A stretch of DNA of 64,000 nucleotides, from positions 45,639,034 to 45,703,033 of the forward strand of contig NC_133169.1 of NCBI RefSeq assembly GCF_040802235.1, read 5' to 3'. This DNA is from Manis javanica (Eukaryota; Chordata; Mammalia; Pholidota; Manidae). A model generated the notes under the pieces. That model had not been told where the DNA came from, did no database searches, and saw nothing but the letters and a program-made list of their open reading frames with translations. Below, in pieces: positions 45,320-57,499 of the stretch (position 1 is its first letter; the number at the start of each line of letters is the position of its first letter). Position numbers and translations under genes: made by a program.

Positions 45320-46477
45320 TGTTGTTGGGCAGCTGCATTTGGGGAAGTCTCTCCCTGCACAGTAGGTGAAACCACAGCCTGGATGGGGGAGGGTTCTTGA
45401 CTCTGACTGAGAAAGAATTCTTAAACAGGTTGGATGAGTGTAGGTAAGTAAGGAGTTCATTAAAGTGAGAGTATCTGTGAATGTCAGCAGGTGTGCAGGA
45501 AGCAGAGAGCAAGGAAGATCACAGGGAGGAAAGGGAAGCTCATTGAACTTCTGCTTGGCATACTGTGCCAACTCCTAAAACCAGGGTCACCTGGCATCCA
45601 CTGCCTGCCTAAATCTTCATGGTATGGGAACTAAGCCCCTACCACCCCAGGATTTGGGGAGCCACAGAGCACTGGATGGAGTGAGATTATGTTCTGAGAA
45701 CTTCCCAAAGGCAATAAAAGAGATTTTCAGGCAGGATACTAAAAGCATGATCATACAGCTGCAGTCTTATCCAGGTCACCAAGGTGATGCGAACTTGCAA
45801 GCCCAAATCACAGATCTCAGTAGCCCTTCCCTACTTGTCTGAAATAGAACAGAGAAGGAAAAGACTTGTGCTTAAGTCTAGAAAATTGAATCAAATAGCA
45901 AAGTAAAAAGGTACCACTGGAAGAGCACAGAGACAATGCTCAGTAAGTTAAGCAGTGAGGAGGCTTTATTTAAGGCAAAAAGTACACACTCAAAAAAGGG
46001 GAGTGTGGGCAATCTCAGAGAGGAGGTGCATTCAATGGCTTAGGATTCTTTCCTCTGAGGATTTCAAAAATGGGGCAAAGCGTGGAGGAAAGGGGGCATA
46101 GGCTTGACACGTGGTCTCTGTCTGGTGAGAGACATTATGTCACCATCCACAATCAGTTCTCTAGATATTCTCAAGATAAACTTAATATAAGGAATTTGTT
46201 AATCCTCTTCTTCTCCAAGATAGTGGTTTCCCTCAAGCATTGGGGACTTATTATTCAGGCCTACTTAAGAGACTGTCAGGTATTGTCTGATTACCATAAA
46301 ATACATTAGGAATCTTACCTCCTAACTCCCTGGTTTTTAAAATATAATCAGCCTTAAGGTGGAGTCTCCCCTGTTCTAACTATACTGCTCTAACTATACT
46401 GTTTATATCTCAGCATTTTTCATCATAGGCAGAAAAATTTAATCATGATGCTTGTCCTATGTCCCTGCCCTGTCTCC
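45320..46477 (-). mobile_element. Solo LTR, family X copy 1 (4-bp TSD CCAG)
   Basis: 1158 bp flanked by CCAG at 45316-45319 and 46478-46481. It starts TG; by alignment with copy 2 its last base has changed from A to C (TC-CC for TC-CA). On the minus strand CCTTAAATAAAGCC (+ 45966-45979) supplies a poly(A) signal, followed within 30-60 nt by a T/G-rich CTCTGTGCTCTTCC stretch, so transcription would run leftwards. A 4-bp duplication is typical of class I (gamma-type) retroviral integration. No internal viral sequence adjoins. The short ORFs within are not viral genes. Confidence 0.75.
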
Positions 46478-46481
46478 CCAG

Positions 46482-47560
46482 GACAGTTAATTTGCATTAT
46501 CCCTGACTTCTCTTTTATACTATCAATTTGCATTAATTTCTGTTATATCTACCTTCTAATTATTTCTCCAACCTTTCGATTTCTCTCCCCTTCCATCACC
46601 ACCTGTGTCAAATGTGCCAACATCATCTCTAACGTGTATTTCTGTATTAGCTGCCTAATATTTTTTGTCATGTCTTTCTCTATTTCATTCTCAGCATAGT
46701 AGTTAGCATGCTCAAACTGGTTCATATCACTCCCTTGCTTAAACAGGTTTATTGGCTTCTTCTTCTTCTCATCCTCCCCTTCCTTCTCCTTCTTTTCTTA
46801 CTTTTCTCTACTTTCTTTAGGGTGAAATCCAAATTCTTTAATATGACTGACAAGGTGTGCATGCCTTGGTCCTTATCTGCACCTCTAGCATGATCTCTTA
46901 ATACTACCAGCACACAGTACACCCCACCATTCCATCACTACCAGTGAGAGCCAGTCCCATGGACAAGTTCTGGAATGTATAACAGTCTCCTTTGCCTTGG
47001 GCATTTGCACTTCCTGCTCCCTATGTCTGGGCTCTCCTTTCTCAGCTATGTCTCTCTGGCTATAACTACCCATTTGTTTTTAGAGCTTACACATGACTTC
47101 TTCCTACACTTTCCCTGATGCTCCTACCACCATAAGTCTAGGCTATGTACTTCCTGTAGGACCTTGTCTTTTCCCCATCACAATACTTATTAAGTAGTAT
47201 TGCAATGCCTATTGATGTACCTAAGTCCCCTAGGAGACTTCCGACTCCACATGGGCTTCAGATTCATTCATTTGATCATTTGGATTGAGGTGGTAGGAAT
47301 ATAATGACATTTTGATTACGGTTGAATCCTTAACTATCTAGTTCGTGACATGCAACTGTCACTAATAACATTCATTTGTTGCACGTATGGATGAATAAGT
47401 AAATTCTGACATTTTTCTAGTGTAACCTAATGTTTGTACTTAAAATTTTGTGCCAGTTTGTTTCCTTCAATATACTAGGATATACTGCTTGTAACATTGT
47501 ATAGAAATAGTCACATCAAGGGAATTTATTTTCTTTAGTGTTACAAGGCCACATGGATTA
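46482..47560 (+). mobile_element. Ancient LINE 3'-UTR-like repeat
   Basis: Text in the order CATATCACTCCCTTGCTTAA, GGGTGAAATCCAAATTCTTT, CTTGGGCATTTGCACTTCC, TTTCCCTGATGCTCCTACCA follows the same family as 21300-21850. It is interrupted by a pyrimidine-rich expansion near 46755-46815. Confidence 0.5.
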
Positions 47561-48522
47561 GTAATTCTTCCTCTTAATGTCTCCTCACTTTATCCTTGAC
47601 AGTAATATTTCCTCCCAGTTACTGGTGGATTAAAAGCTCTTCAGAGCCCTCCTACTCTTGTACTACAAGGCACAGTACCGGATCCACCCCTATAAAGCTC
47701 AGTCTAGCTCCACTTTACTCCAGAACTATTGGTAAGGAGACAGTTTCAGACAAGTGGGACTCAGGCCTTTATCTTGGGGATGGAGGGTAAGAAGTCTGAT
47801 TCCCTGAGGGTGCTCCAATATAATTTGTTTTAAATAATGATTGTTTATATATAAAAATAATCTCCATTGAAAATGATTAGGGGAAATTTGGAAGATACAC
47901 AAGCAAGAATATAAAAATCACCCAGAATCTCATCACATAGCAACTGTATCTTTTTGGAGGGTAATATCACCCATTCCATGGTTCCAGTGGCCACCTATAA
48001 TTCCAAATCTGTCCTTCCTCTTGAACCTCTGCCTCTGCTCTAGATGGGTGTGTTTACCTCGTTATTCAGCATCTTCTCTGGCTTGTCCTGGCAGCATTTT
48101 AATTCGCATGTTCAAAATAGAAGTGCCCACTATCCCCCTCTCCCCACTCTCCTCTCCATACATCTGTGGTTCACGCTTCACATCACTGCTCGCTATGGCT
48201 GGGAGCTCCTGGAGGTCATGAGTTGTGCCTTCAGCAGTGCAAGCCCACCACCTTGCAGAGGCCCCAGCACATGGGGAGAACCAACAGGTAATTAGGGAAC
48301 CACTAAATGCAAGTCTGGGGCTCTACTGATTTTGGCCATTCCTTCAGGGAGGAGTGGAGGATGGGGCAACTGCAGGGAGATGCGCTGTGCATGGACATAT
48401 TTCCTGGTTCGCTTTCCTGAATTCAGTCCTTGAGCGGCCCCCTCGGTGGTGTTCCCTAGGCAGATGCCACCTGAAGGAGGAAAATTTAGGGGTGTGGAGC
48501 TCCCTGCCCAGCCTGCCTGCTG
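47560..48522. other. Intergenic stretch, nothing firmly recognised
   Basis: About 960 bp left of the olfactory receptor. 48130-48280 may be an L2-like fragment (GGGAGCTCCTGGAGGTCATG). No gene is supported. Confidence 0.35.
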
Positions 48523-49497
48523 TCAGGGCTCACACACACCCTGACCTGGGGCGTGGCCAGGCCTTCTCTGCCCCAGCATCTGGTGGATGGTGGCGGTGAT
48601 CTCTCGGTTGCACAGGCTGTAAATGAGCGGGTAGAGCAGCGGCATGATGTTGGTGTAGACGAGCGCCAGCGTGCGGGCCTGCCGCTGGGAGTAGCTGGCC
48701 GTGGGCCGCACGTACATGAAGGTGGTGCAGCCATAGTGTAGCAGGGTGACAGCCAGGTGCAAGGTGCAGGTGGAGGCGGCCTTGTGCCGGCTCCCAGGGC
48801 AGCGCAGGCGGTGCAGGGTGGTGAAGATGGCGCCATAGGAGGCCAGAATGAGCAGCGAGGGCATCAGCAGCAGCACGAGGCAGGCGCCCAGCAAGGGCAG
48901 CTCATTGACGTAGCTCTGCTTGCAGGCCCGGTGCAACAGTGCCGTGATGTCACGGAACAAGTGCACCAGCAGGCAGGAGCTGCAGAAAGGCAGGTGGAAG
49001 ATGGCCAGCGTGAACTCCACTGACACCACCAGCACCCCGAGGCAGCAGACCAGGGCCAGCCACGCGCACACCCGGGGGCTCAGCAAAGCTGCGTTATGCA
49101 GTGGGTGGCAGATGGCCACGTACCGGTCATAGGCCACGGCGGCCAGTAGGAAGCACTCAGCGCCCCTCAGTCCCACGAACATCTGCATCTGAACCTCACA
49201 GGCCAGGAAGGAGATGGGCTGCCACTGCCGAGGCCAGGTGCGGCCAGGTCATCAGGGCATGGGGCACCACCACCAGCGTGTAGCAGAGCTCAATGGCTGA
49301 CAGCTGGCACAGGAAGAGCAGCATCGGCGGCCAGCTGGACATTGAGGCCACGACCACTAGAATGAGCAGGTTTCCACTGAGCATGGCCAGGTGCACGGCC
49401 AGCAAAAGCAAGAAGAGCACAGGCCTCAGCTGTGAGAACTCAGAGAAGCCCTGAAGGAGAAAGCCGCAGGCTCGGTGGCATTGCTGGGGCCGGCCAT
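48523..49497 (-). pseudogene. Olfactory receptor pseudogene (OR10AC-like)
   Basis: A single-exon class II odorant receptor of about 325 codons, the usual length, read from ATG at 49497. Visible parts: N-terminal sequon SNAT, TM1 with GNLL, LSAIELCYTLVVVP in TM2-3, the hallmark AYDRYVAICHPLH, KAASTCTLHLAV at TM6, and PLLYPLIYSLCNREI in TM7. Two frame breaks disable it: one base is missing near 49460 (FLLQGF expected) and a shift lies near 49240, where the first frame ends at HLLPGL-stop while the second resumes PISFLACEVQMQMF. The 221-codon piece from 49188 is open. It most resembles the OR10AC subfamily, from memory. Codon 3 positions are GC-rich, unlike the surrounding DNA. Confidence 0.85.
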
Positions 49498-49499
49498 GT

Positions 49500-51590
49500 A
49501 CTGGCCACCCAGAGACACCTGTGCGAAAGAAACGGGGGAAGGCAGAGCTTGTGGGGCAGGGGGAAGGAGTAGTGGCTGTAGACAGAGGACGGCACTTACC
49601 ACTTGTTCAGAAAAGTGGTGCAGTTATTCCTGCCTCCTGGCCTGTTGCTTTCTCAACATGCCCTTTTCAACCAAGCCTATGTTTAGGCCCTTTCCTTACA
49701 GCGCCTCACTCCCAACTACTTACAAAGAATTCCCTGCCTTTGACTCCAGTTACTGTTCTGCGATCCTATGTAGCCATGAGTGTTGTCCATCTCAGCCTGA
49801 ACGCCCCAAGGCAGGAAGTGCGTCTGCAGGACCCGCTTCTCTTTCTTCCTCCCTGCCCTCCTCTGTCACTGCTGAGTTGCCTTTCTGTGGTGTGTCACAG
49901 AATCACAAAGACAGAAGCAGATAAGGACCTTAGTGATCATCTCAGACACAACTTCATAATTTTAAAGAGATAAATAAAGCTGGTGTGTGTGTGTGTGAAG
50001 GATTAACTGCTTATGGAAAGTTAAGAATCTGGGTTTCTGAGTCTGAATCCAGAACTTCCCATGGCTCCTCATGTAGTCATAAAAAAGGTCACTGACATCA
50101 GTCAGTCAATCTGTTTTTATTTAGCCTTAAATAGACACCTAGGTCTCTGCCAGGTGAGGAGGCAGACACTTAAGGCAGTAGGGGCTGGTTAATGGGACGG
50201 CCTCACTGGGTACATCAGAAACAATACCTCTCTAACATTTTTATGAATACTCTGTCAGCATGAGGAAAAGTGATGTGTATCTGTTCTAACTGGCCTTTCA
50301 GAGTTCGCCGTGCGTTCCAAATTTGCCAACTGAATACAGCTTCTTTCTAAGCATTATCTAGTGATTCATTTTCAGGCAACATTTCGAAAACATTGATAGC
50401 ATGCAGTTCGGCTGCAGTTGTTACACACCTCTGTGGCGGGGTGTGGGAAGGAACATGAATTGGTAAGAAATGCAAAGTAGAGAAGGAAGTTTGATTTTTT
50501 CCAGTCGTTATTAATGATATCTCTTTTATTTATCGCTTATGTAAATTAACTTTAATTGTAACTCAATTGCCAATTCCTCTTATTGACTCTTTGAGTCACT
50601 GTTGATAATCATTGTTGGGATTTGTGCATATTGTTATAGCACAGAGTGTAACAGTAATAAAGCTGGGTAAAGGGCAGCAGGTAAATTGGGTAGAAGAACT
50701 GTAGGAATTGGAAGAGCTTGGTTTTTGCTGTTGAATGCTCCTTTTTGGAAGGAGACTTCTGAGGACTTATTTTACCAGTATTGCCTGTTCTCTTTCTTGT
50801 CCTGTGAATGAAGCACCTTCAAACACAAGTCCACAGTCTTGTGGAGGAGAAGTCTGGAGGGTTTTGTGTGGGTTGCAGAAGGTGTTATCGCTTCCTATCT
50901 GTTTCACAGCCCTTACTTTTTTGGTTTTGTTTTTGGCCAGTATTCATTCTTTTGAGTGCATTTGACAAACCTGTGTTGAGCCCCTCTTCCTTGCCAGGTG
51001 TAGCTTAGGTGTGATCCAGACGCCTGGCTTCCCTGGAGGTCCAGGCGGGACAAAATGGAAGGACCCAGGGCAGCTCTCTTCCCTCTGTCTCGACTTGCCT
51101 TTTCTTTACTTCTGCCTTTTCATCTCTTTAGGGACAGGGAGACGGAGACGCCCCAGTTATTTCTCCTTCGTGTTCATACTGCACAGAAATTCAGATGAAC
51201 AGAAAGGTTGGGTGGTGGCACCCATAACCATAGTTCAAGGTGTATCATGTTTTACAAACAAGGTCCTATAAAGCAGGCCAGATAGTTCAGTTCAATCAAA
51301 AGAAGACTCAGGAGTCTTTTACTTTGTTTAGAGTATTTAGGAGAATTTGTCCCAAACTCTAGGAGTGTTTGTCAGAAATATCTTTTCTCTGGGAAGGAAA
51401 GGGAGAGTCAGACACTCGCACAACTTGAATTTGGTCTCTTCAAAAACTGGCTCCACCGCAGTGGGAGAAGCTTCAGGGGAAAAAAGAATGTTGCAAGGCC
51501 TGCCTGAGCCACCTCCCCGCCGGCGAGGGAGAAGGCAGGGAGTCATGCTCTTCCAGTGGCGAAGAACATCAACAGTAACCCTTCCTTGAG
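49500..51590. other. Intergenic stretch, nothing recognised
   Basis: About 2 kb to the right of the receptor. It includes the region where an upstream non-coding exon or promoter of the receptor could lie. Overlapping ORFs up to 150 aa on the + strand at 49475-49973 are in frames without conserved features. A short (GT)n run is at 49982-49996. Confidence 0.35.
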
Positions 51591-51599
51591 AGAAGTTGA

Positions 51600-51770
51600 C
51601 AGGCGAATGCTCATAAAGACTTTGCACATTTAACTCACATTTGATGAGGTACGTGAACCCTTATATCCATCTTATAGATGAGGAAATTGAAGCCTAAAGG
51701 AATTCAACATGTCATGTAGCTAGTTAGTGGTAAGGCCAGGCTTTCCACCCGAGCAACCTAGGCCCTGAGA
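51600..51770 (+). repeat. MIR SINE
   Basis: CATCTTATAGATGAGGAAATTGAAGCCTAAAGG followed by CATGTAGCTAGTTAGTGGTAAGGCCAGG (quoted in parts) matches the MIR core and 3' part, with a short 5' remnant. Confidence 0.7.
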
Positions 51771-52319
51771 GTCCACGATCTTAGCCCCACACAGCCTTCC
51801 TTCCTTACACCTCTCCTAAAAAATCTTCCTCACGTGGGACACACCCTATCCAGCTCCCCGCATCTCCCACCTTCCCTTGCCCAGGAATTACCTGTACTCT
51901 CCTTGGCGTTCTGCCTCAGGTTCCCCTTTGCTGACATTCTCTTGGGGACGTGTGGATGTGAGCAGTGATGAAGATAACCTAAGATAGCAAACCTAAACGT
52001 AATTTCTCCTTAGCTTTGATATTCATTGCTGCTGCTTGTTACTGTTCTGGCAGAGCTGCTGTGCTAATAGTGTGGGGCTCCGTGGAGCACCCAAAGGGTA
52101 ATGAAATGGCTGGCTGGTGGCCCAGGATATCTGGATGTGGCTGGAAGCCTAACTGGGCTAGGGCTGCACATCTGGGATTTGATTTTCATTGTGCAGAATA
52201 ATTGAAATTATCTGTAACAATGATGTTTTAATTGGTCATTTTAATACTCAGTTGAAGTACTTCTAAAAAAAGGTTGTGGAATGAGAGATTTGAGAGGCAA
52301 GTCAGCCCCTCCAGGTCTA

Positions 52320-52470
52320 GAGGATTCTATAGAATGCTGAACTGGAATGGAGCTCAAAGATTAAACAGTTCAGATCCTCATGTTATGTAGGAAGTGAGGC
52401 CCTGAGAGGTCACATAACCAGCCTGTGTCCTCACTGCTGTCTGTTGGCTGCAGAGTTGGTAAAGGGCCCA
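52320..52470 (+). repeat. MIR fragment
   Basis: GATCCTCATGTTATGTAGG then GAAGTGAGGCCCTGAGAGG and TCACATAACCAGCCTG follow the order of the MIR core, degraded. Confidence 0.55.
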
Positions 52471-52834
52471 GGTCTCACAGCTCTTGGTTGATGGTTATAT
52501 TTCTGCCAGAATTGTCTACCAGAGTAGACCTTAGCCTATTGATCTAGTTTTATTGTTTACAAAAACATCAAAGTAGAGATCACAGAAAAATCAGATAATT
52601 CTAGTTTTAAAAGATTATAAATATGCCTGAATGTCCCTGATATGACTTAATAACCTGTCAGGAGCCTCTAGTGTGTGGATTTATACAAGTTGTTCTGGAA
52701 TCTGTTTTCATCCAGTGCTGCTGTTTAGGAAAAACACACACTATACATTCAGAAAGATAGTCTCTCTTTTCCTTAATGCTCAGTGAAGTAGACAGGGTTC
52801 TTATAGTGTAAATTTTTGCCTTATTATTCACTGG

Positions 52835-53010
52835 ATGCTTGATTTGGAGTGGGGACAAGTTAATTAACACTTTCAAAGCCTCGCCTCCTCACTGGTAAAT
52901 GGGGTAACAAAGGAGGAACTTTGTGAGGATCCCATGAGGTAACATGTAAGAAATAGCACAGAACCCCACAGACAGTGGGTGCATAAAAAGACTGAAAAGA
53001 ATTCTTGTCT
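52835..53010 (+). repeat. MIR fragment
   Basis: GACAAGTTAATTAACACTTT, CTCCTCACTGGTAAATGGGG and ATCCCATGAGGTAACATGT follow the 3' half of MIR. It lies in the same orientation as the neighbouring copies. Confidence 0.6.
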
Positions 53011-53259
53011 TTTATCTCATCCTTTGTGACTTAAAGTCATGGGTCATATTTCATCTGAGGATTCATCTTTCCACCATGAAAAATCTCCTCATCTCTTGCT
53101 TGTATTCTTTCTGTCACTTTTCTGATACCTTTCCTGTCTTTCTGGGGAGCAGGAAGCAGAGATGACATTGTATTCTGATTTAGGAAACTCATGGGGAGTT
53201 AAGTAGACATAGATGTAGATAAATCTGTCTCCTATTTACCTACCTGTCTTCCTATCTAT

Positions 53260-53310
<51 letters not shown>

Positions 53311-53312
53311 AT
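53260..53312. repeat. (TATC)n microsatellite
   Basis: About a dozen uninterrupted TATC units inside a wider CTAT/CTGT-rich imperfect tract (53222-53350). Likely to vary in length between individuals. Confidence 0.95.
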
Positions 53313-53444
53313 CTATCTTTCTATCCATCTGTCTCCCTATCTATCATCATCTCTCTCCCACCCTCTCTTTTTCTATCTTTCCACATATTCTCTTAGGGTT
53401 TCTATTGTCTTCCAAAGACCATACAGATTATGGAAGAAGATATC

Positions 53445-53650
53445 TGTAGAGTCAAGTTCTGATTCACCCACTTACCAGCCCATTACCTTTGGGTAATGTA
53501 CTCCATTTTCCTGATTCTCAGTCTTTTTACATCTGAATGGAGATACTGGTGTCTAAATCACAGTGTTGCTGTGAGAAGTAGATACACTGCAAAGGAAGCC
53601 CACAGCACAGTGTCAGGCACAAAGTAGGCAACAAGAGATGGTTACTAATT
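53445..53650 (+). repeat. MIR SINE
   Basis: A long MIR: CACTTACCAGCCCATTACCTTTGGGTAA, CTCCATTTTCCTGATTCTCAG, ATCACAGTGTTGCTGTGAG, CAGTGTCAGGCACAAAGTAG (parts), in the correct order. Confidence 0.75.
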
Positions 53651-53659
53651 ATATTATAA

Positions 53660-56600
53660 CCCAACTTCTATACATGCCAGCCATTGAGCTCCATCTACAT
53701 AACAGACGATAACTATAATTTCTGTGACTCCTTTTCCTACACTATCAGCCTTTTCCTTGGTTTATGCCAGATAACTTGAAAGTCATAATTTACATCTATT
53801 TGCATTATTATGTATGTCAACTTTAGATTTGTTTTCTGAAGAAAATCCCTTGAATTATAATACATTTGCCATTTCTTGCTCTGTCATTCAAACTTACTTA
53901 TTTAGTGTTTTTTCTCATTGTAACTTGGTAATTTCTTTACTCAGAGGAGCTAAATATTACCCCTGATGTAGAGATTTCACTGGGTACCTCCTCTTCCAAC
54001 CATTTATGGTCCCAGGCTTGAGCCCGGGGATATGTGCCTCTTTTCTGGCATGGTGTTTCTGTCTTGTGAGCCAGTTCCTTTTACAGGATAAAGCAGTATA
54101 CTGAGTCCTTCATGACTAAATTTGGCAAGAAAGCTTGTCAAAGGCTTTTGTAAATAAATGCAGGAAATCCTTTTATTTAGTTTCTTGTTGGCATCTTTAT
54201 CCCCTAAAATTATTTAAGGAGATTTAATAGGGAATGCTTTCCTTACATAGACATTCTTGCTTTTTTCCCTTTATGGTGTTTTCTGAAGTATTGAGTGATT
54301 CTACACATTACAAAATTTCGATGCCCCTGATTTTTTCTGTCTACTCTGGAGCTCTTCTGAAAATGATGGTTACAAGGGCAGTGTTTTATTTCTCTAGCTC
54401 TGGGTCAACATGTAACCTTGGGCTTTGCATTTTGGCCAACATTTTTTCTACAGGTTTCTTGATAAATCAGAATTACAACAATGTGAACACCTCTGTTTAA
54501 GCTCCCTGAATAGTTGCCACTGTTAGTTCTCTTTTCTCTAAAAATCAATTGTGGGATTTGGACTTTGAGTAAAGTATCACTTCAGGCTCTCTGCTCTCTT
54601 TTATTTTTATCTGGAAAGGAGCTTTGAACTGTACAAATCTAGGAATCCTACTGATTTTGGAGCTGGCTTTCTGCCTTTGATACTTTTAAAGAAACTCCCT
54701 GCTTAGGTAAAGCAGCACCCATATAAACTAATATCTCTGACCCAGGTTTCCACCTGAGGAAGAGGAAAATGCTTCAAAACAAGCACTTTAATGCTCAACA
54801 TCAATATTATCTGGCAAAGAGACTGTCCCAAATCTGGGACCACCATGGTCAACTTTATCACACATAAATGTGTGATTATTGTACTGTTAGAGTTTGAAAA
54901 GTATTCTGGGCCTGTGGATCAATCACATTGTCTACTTGAAAAAATATTAGTGTCTTTGCTCTAAAGGGGTACTAGTTCATTTTAAAATTTTAGTTTCAAA
55001 ATCAACTGTCATTGTCCAGGAAGTCAATTTTAATAGGCTTGAAAATACTTTTCATTTCTGAATTGCACCTTGTGTTACAAAACAGCCAGAGGGCTCCCCT
55101 CAAAAACCTGGAAGACCTTTTTTCTACAAGATGCTGTTTTGTTTCTTGTTGATCATAGACTAGACTGAGAGCTGGAACTAAGTAATGGCGAGGCAGCTGC
55201 CTGGAGGAGGAAGTCAAGGACACCTCAGTTGTGCCAGGTTATATTTATGATTCATTAAAATGCAAAACAAAAGCAAAGCACTGGTGAGAAAAAAATGTTG
55301 ATCTCCTGAGGCAGCCACCTTGCAGGAGAGAGCTCCGCTGATAGCTGGGGGTCAGAACCCCTTCAGCCACCCACCTGAGAGGTGTGTGCATGACAGTGGC
55401 TTCAGGAGCTCCTTCCAAAGGGGCCCTCTCCCACCCTTGTGCTACCCACCCCTCCGTTTCCAGGCTAGACTCCTATGGTTGCTGAGAAAGGCAAATGACT
55501 AGATGGAATGAAATGGACAGTACATGGTTCTGCCAGCCCGAGGGTGGGTTCTGATGGGGGCCCAGGTGTTCTTCGAGGGGAGAGGGCCTGTGGTTGGTGA
55601 CAGGACTCTCCTGTTTTAGAAGGGAAAGCTCAGGCGAAAGAGATGCATCTGGGCAAAGTCATTCAGTGAAAGTAGAACGTAGAGGTCCTGGTCTGCAGCT
55701 GCCTTGTGTTCCCCATGCTCAGCCCTACCTGCACTCAGGATCGAAGGTTCCCCAAGTCAGAGCAGAACACTTGAACCCCATGTGCTCCACGATGTGCTGG
55801 TGTGGGGCACCGACTCTGCCCTCTGGAGGGTGGTGGCATGGGGAGAAATGCTTCTCTCAAAGGCATCGTCTCCTCCAGGCAAACTAGGCTGGGAAGTGCT
55901 TTCGTTTCCTTATCTCCATGCTGTACTCTGGGTGTTCCTCTCTCTTCCTCTGTCCGCCCACCCGCAACCTGCCAGGCTTCTTACCTGGGCTCAGAAAGAG
56001 GGCTGACTTGGAAGTGGATGGACAGCAGGCTCACATTATGGTGACTGGGTAGAGAGGCCACAGGCCAAATGAGAACCAGGAGGCTAGGGAGTTGCGGTGG
56101 GGAGCTGGAGAGATGCCCTTGAAAGGGGGAGAAAGGGAGATGCAGCGCTGTGAGGGGGGAGAGCGGCATCTGACTGATCCTGTAACCCTAGCTGGCTTTC
56201 TGCCCCTGGAAGGGTGAGGAGCAGGGAGGAGGGGAGTACTCTAGCCCCTTCCAGAGGGAGGGCAGAACCGTCCTGTGATCAACTCACCACAGAATCCCTC
56301 CCCAAGGTGGGAGATAAGGGGGCTCAGCACACATGCGATAATGTTCTGGTTGTCCAAGAGAAAAAGCTCTTTCTATCCCAGAGGGTCCCCCGCCCTGAGT
56401 CCTGTCTCGCTGGTGCCAGCCTCTTCCCCTAGAGGGCTCCTGTTCCTCTCTCATCATGGCAATTCCCATCTCTGCATGCCGGACCAGGTGGCAGCTCCAG
56501 GACCTGCAGTGGAGTGTCAGAGGTCTTAATTTATCCAATGGCTAGGGCAGGGGCTGGTTGTTGAGATGCACAGATGATCTCCTTTCTTAACTCTCACGCA

Positions 56601-56740
56601 TATGAAGGACCCAGAAAACTGCACTAGGTAGCCCTCAGTAAGGGGTGCTTCTGCCCCTAGGTGACTGTGGCAGGTCCCAGTACATCCTGTGTGTGCATCG
56701 CCATCATTGGACTGTAGAGGTCCTCTGTTCTAATTTGTTT
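53660..56740. other. Intergenic stretch with a possible L3/CR1 remnant
   Basis: 53990-54500 has wording reminiscent of L3/CR1 (AAAGCTTGTCAAAGGCTTTTG), uncertain. 55300-56540 is GC-richer with ORFs of 60-100 aa on both strands, none recognised. No gene is supported. Confidence 0.3.
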
Positions 56741-56749
56741 ATGCATTCA

Positions 56750-57480
56750 TTTTTTTCACTAATTGAATAATTCAACACATGTTTGTTGAGTATCTACTAT
56801 GTTCCAGGCTTTGATCTGGGTACTGGGGTATATAGCTCAGGGAGCAGGACAGACAAAAATTCCTGTCCTGATGGAGCTTACATTCTGAGGAAAAGAGATA
56901 GACAATACCCAAATTAAGTAAATATATAGCATATTTGAAAATGATAAGTCCCATGGAGAAAAATAAAGGAGGGTAGGAAATGTGAGGGGTGAATACAATT
57001 TCAGTAGGATGCTTAAGGAAGGTTTTCATGGGAAGGTAATGTTTGATGTAAAACTTGAAGGAGGTGAAGAAGTGAATCATGCGGCTCTCTGGGAAAAGAA
57101 CATTCCAGGCAGAAGGATTAGCCAGGCAGAGGTCCTGACTGGGCAGCAGGCCTGGCCTGTTTGAAGCACACTGAGGCCAGTGTGGCTTGAGTAGGGTGCG
57201 TGAGGACATGATAGCAGTAGAGGATGTCAGAAGTACTGGGCAGTCAGCAGGCTATGCCTCGTATGGGATTGTGAGAGCTTGGCGTTTATGTGTGTGAGAT
57301 GGGAAGCCCCTGGAATGGCTCTGAGAATGGTTCGTAGGCAACAGGGTGGAAGCAGATAGATCAGCATTACAATCAGCCGGATGAGGAAAGATATGACTTA
57401 GATCAGATTGGCAGCAGAAATGCTGAGATGTGGCTGGAATCTGAATATATTTTGAATGTAGAGCCAGCAGAATTTCCTGA
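56750..57480 (-). mobile_element. Ancient LINE 3'-UTR-like repeat
   Basis: AATTCAACACATGTTTGTTG, TGATGGAGCTTACATTCTGA, AACATTCCAGGCAGAAGGAT and GATGGGAAGCCCCTGGAATG occur in the family order, in the opposite direction to the copies at 10000, 21300 and 46600. The 145-aa minus ORF is incidental. Confidence 0.5.
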
Positions 57481-57499
57481 TAGGCTTCATATAGGGTGT

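Noticed and set aside
48553-49283. + strand ORFs across the receptor locus
   Set aside because: Shadows of the minus-strand olfactory receptor reading frames.
53222-53350. CRISPR-like regular repetition
   Set aside because: It is a simple 4-bp microsatellite without spacers; this is a mammalian genome.
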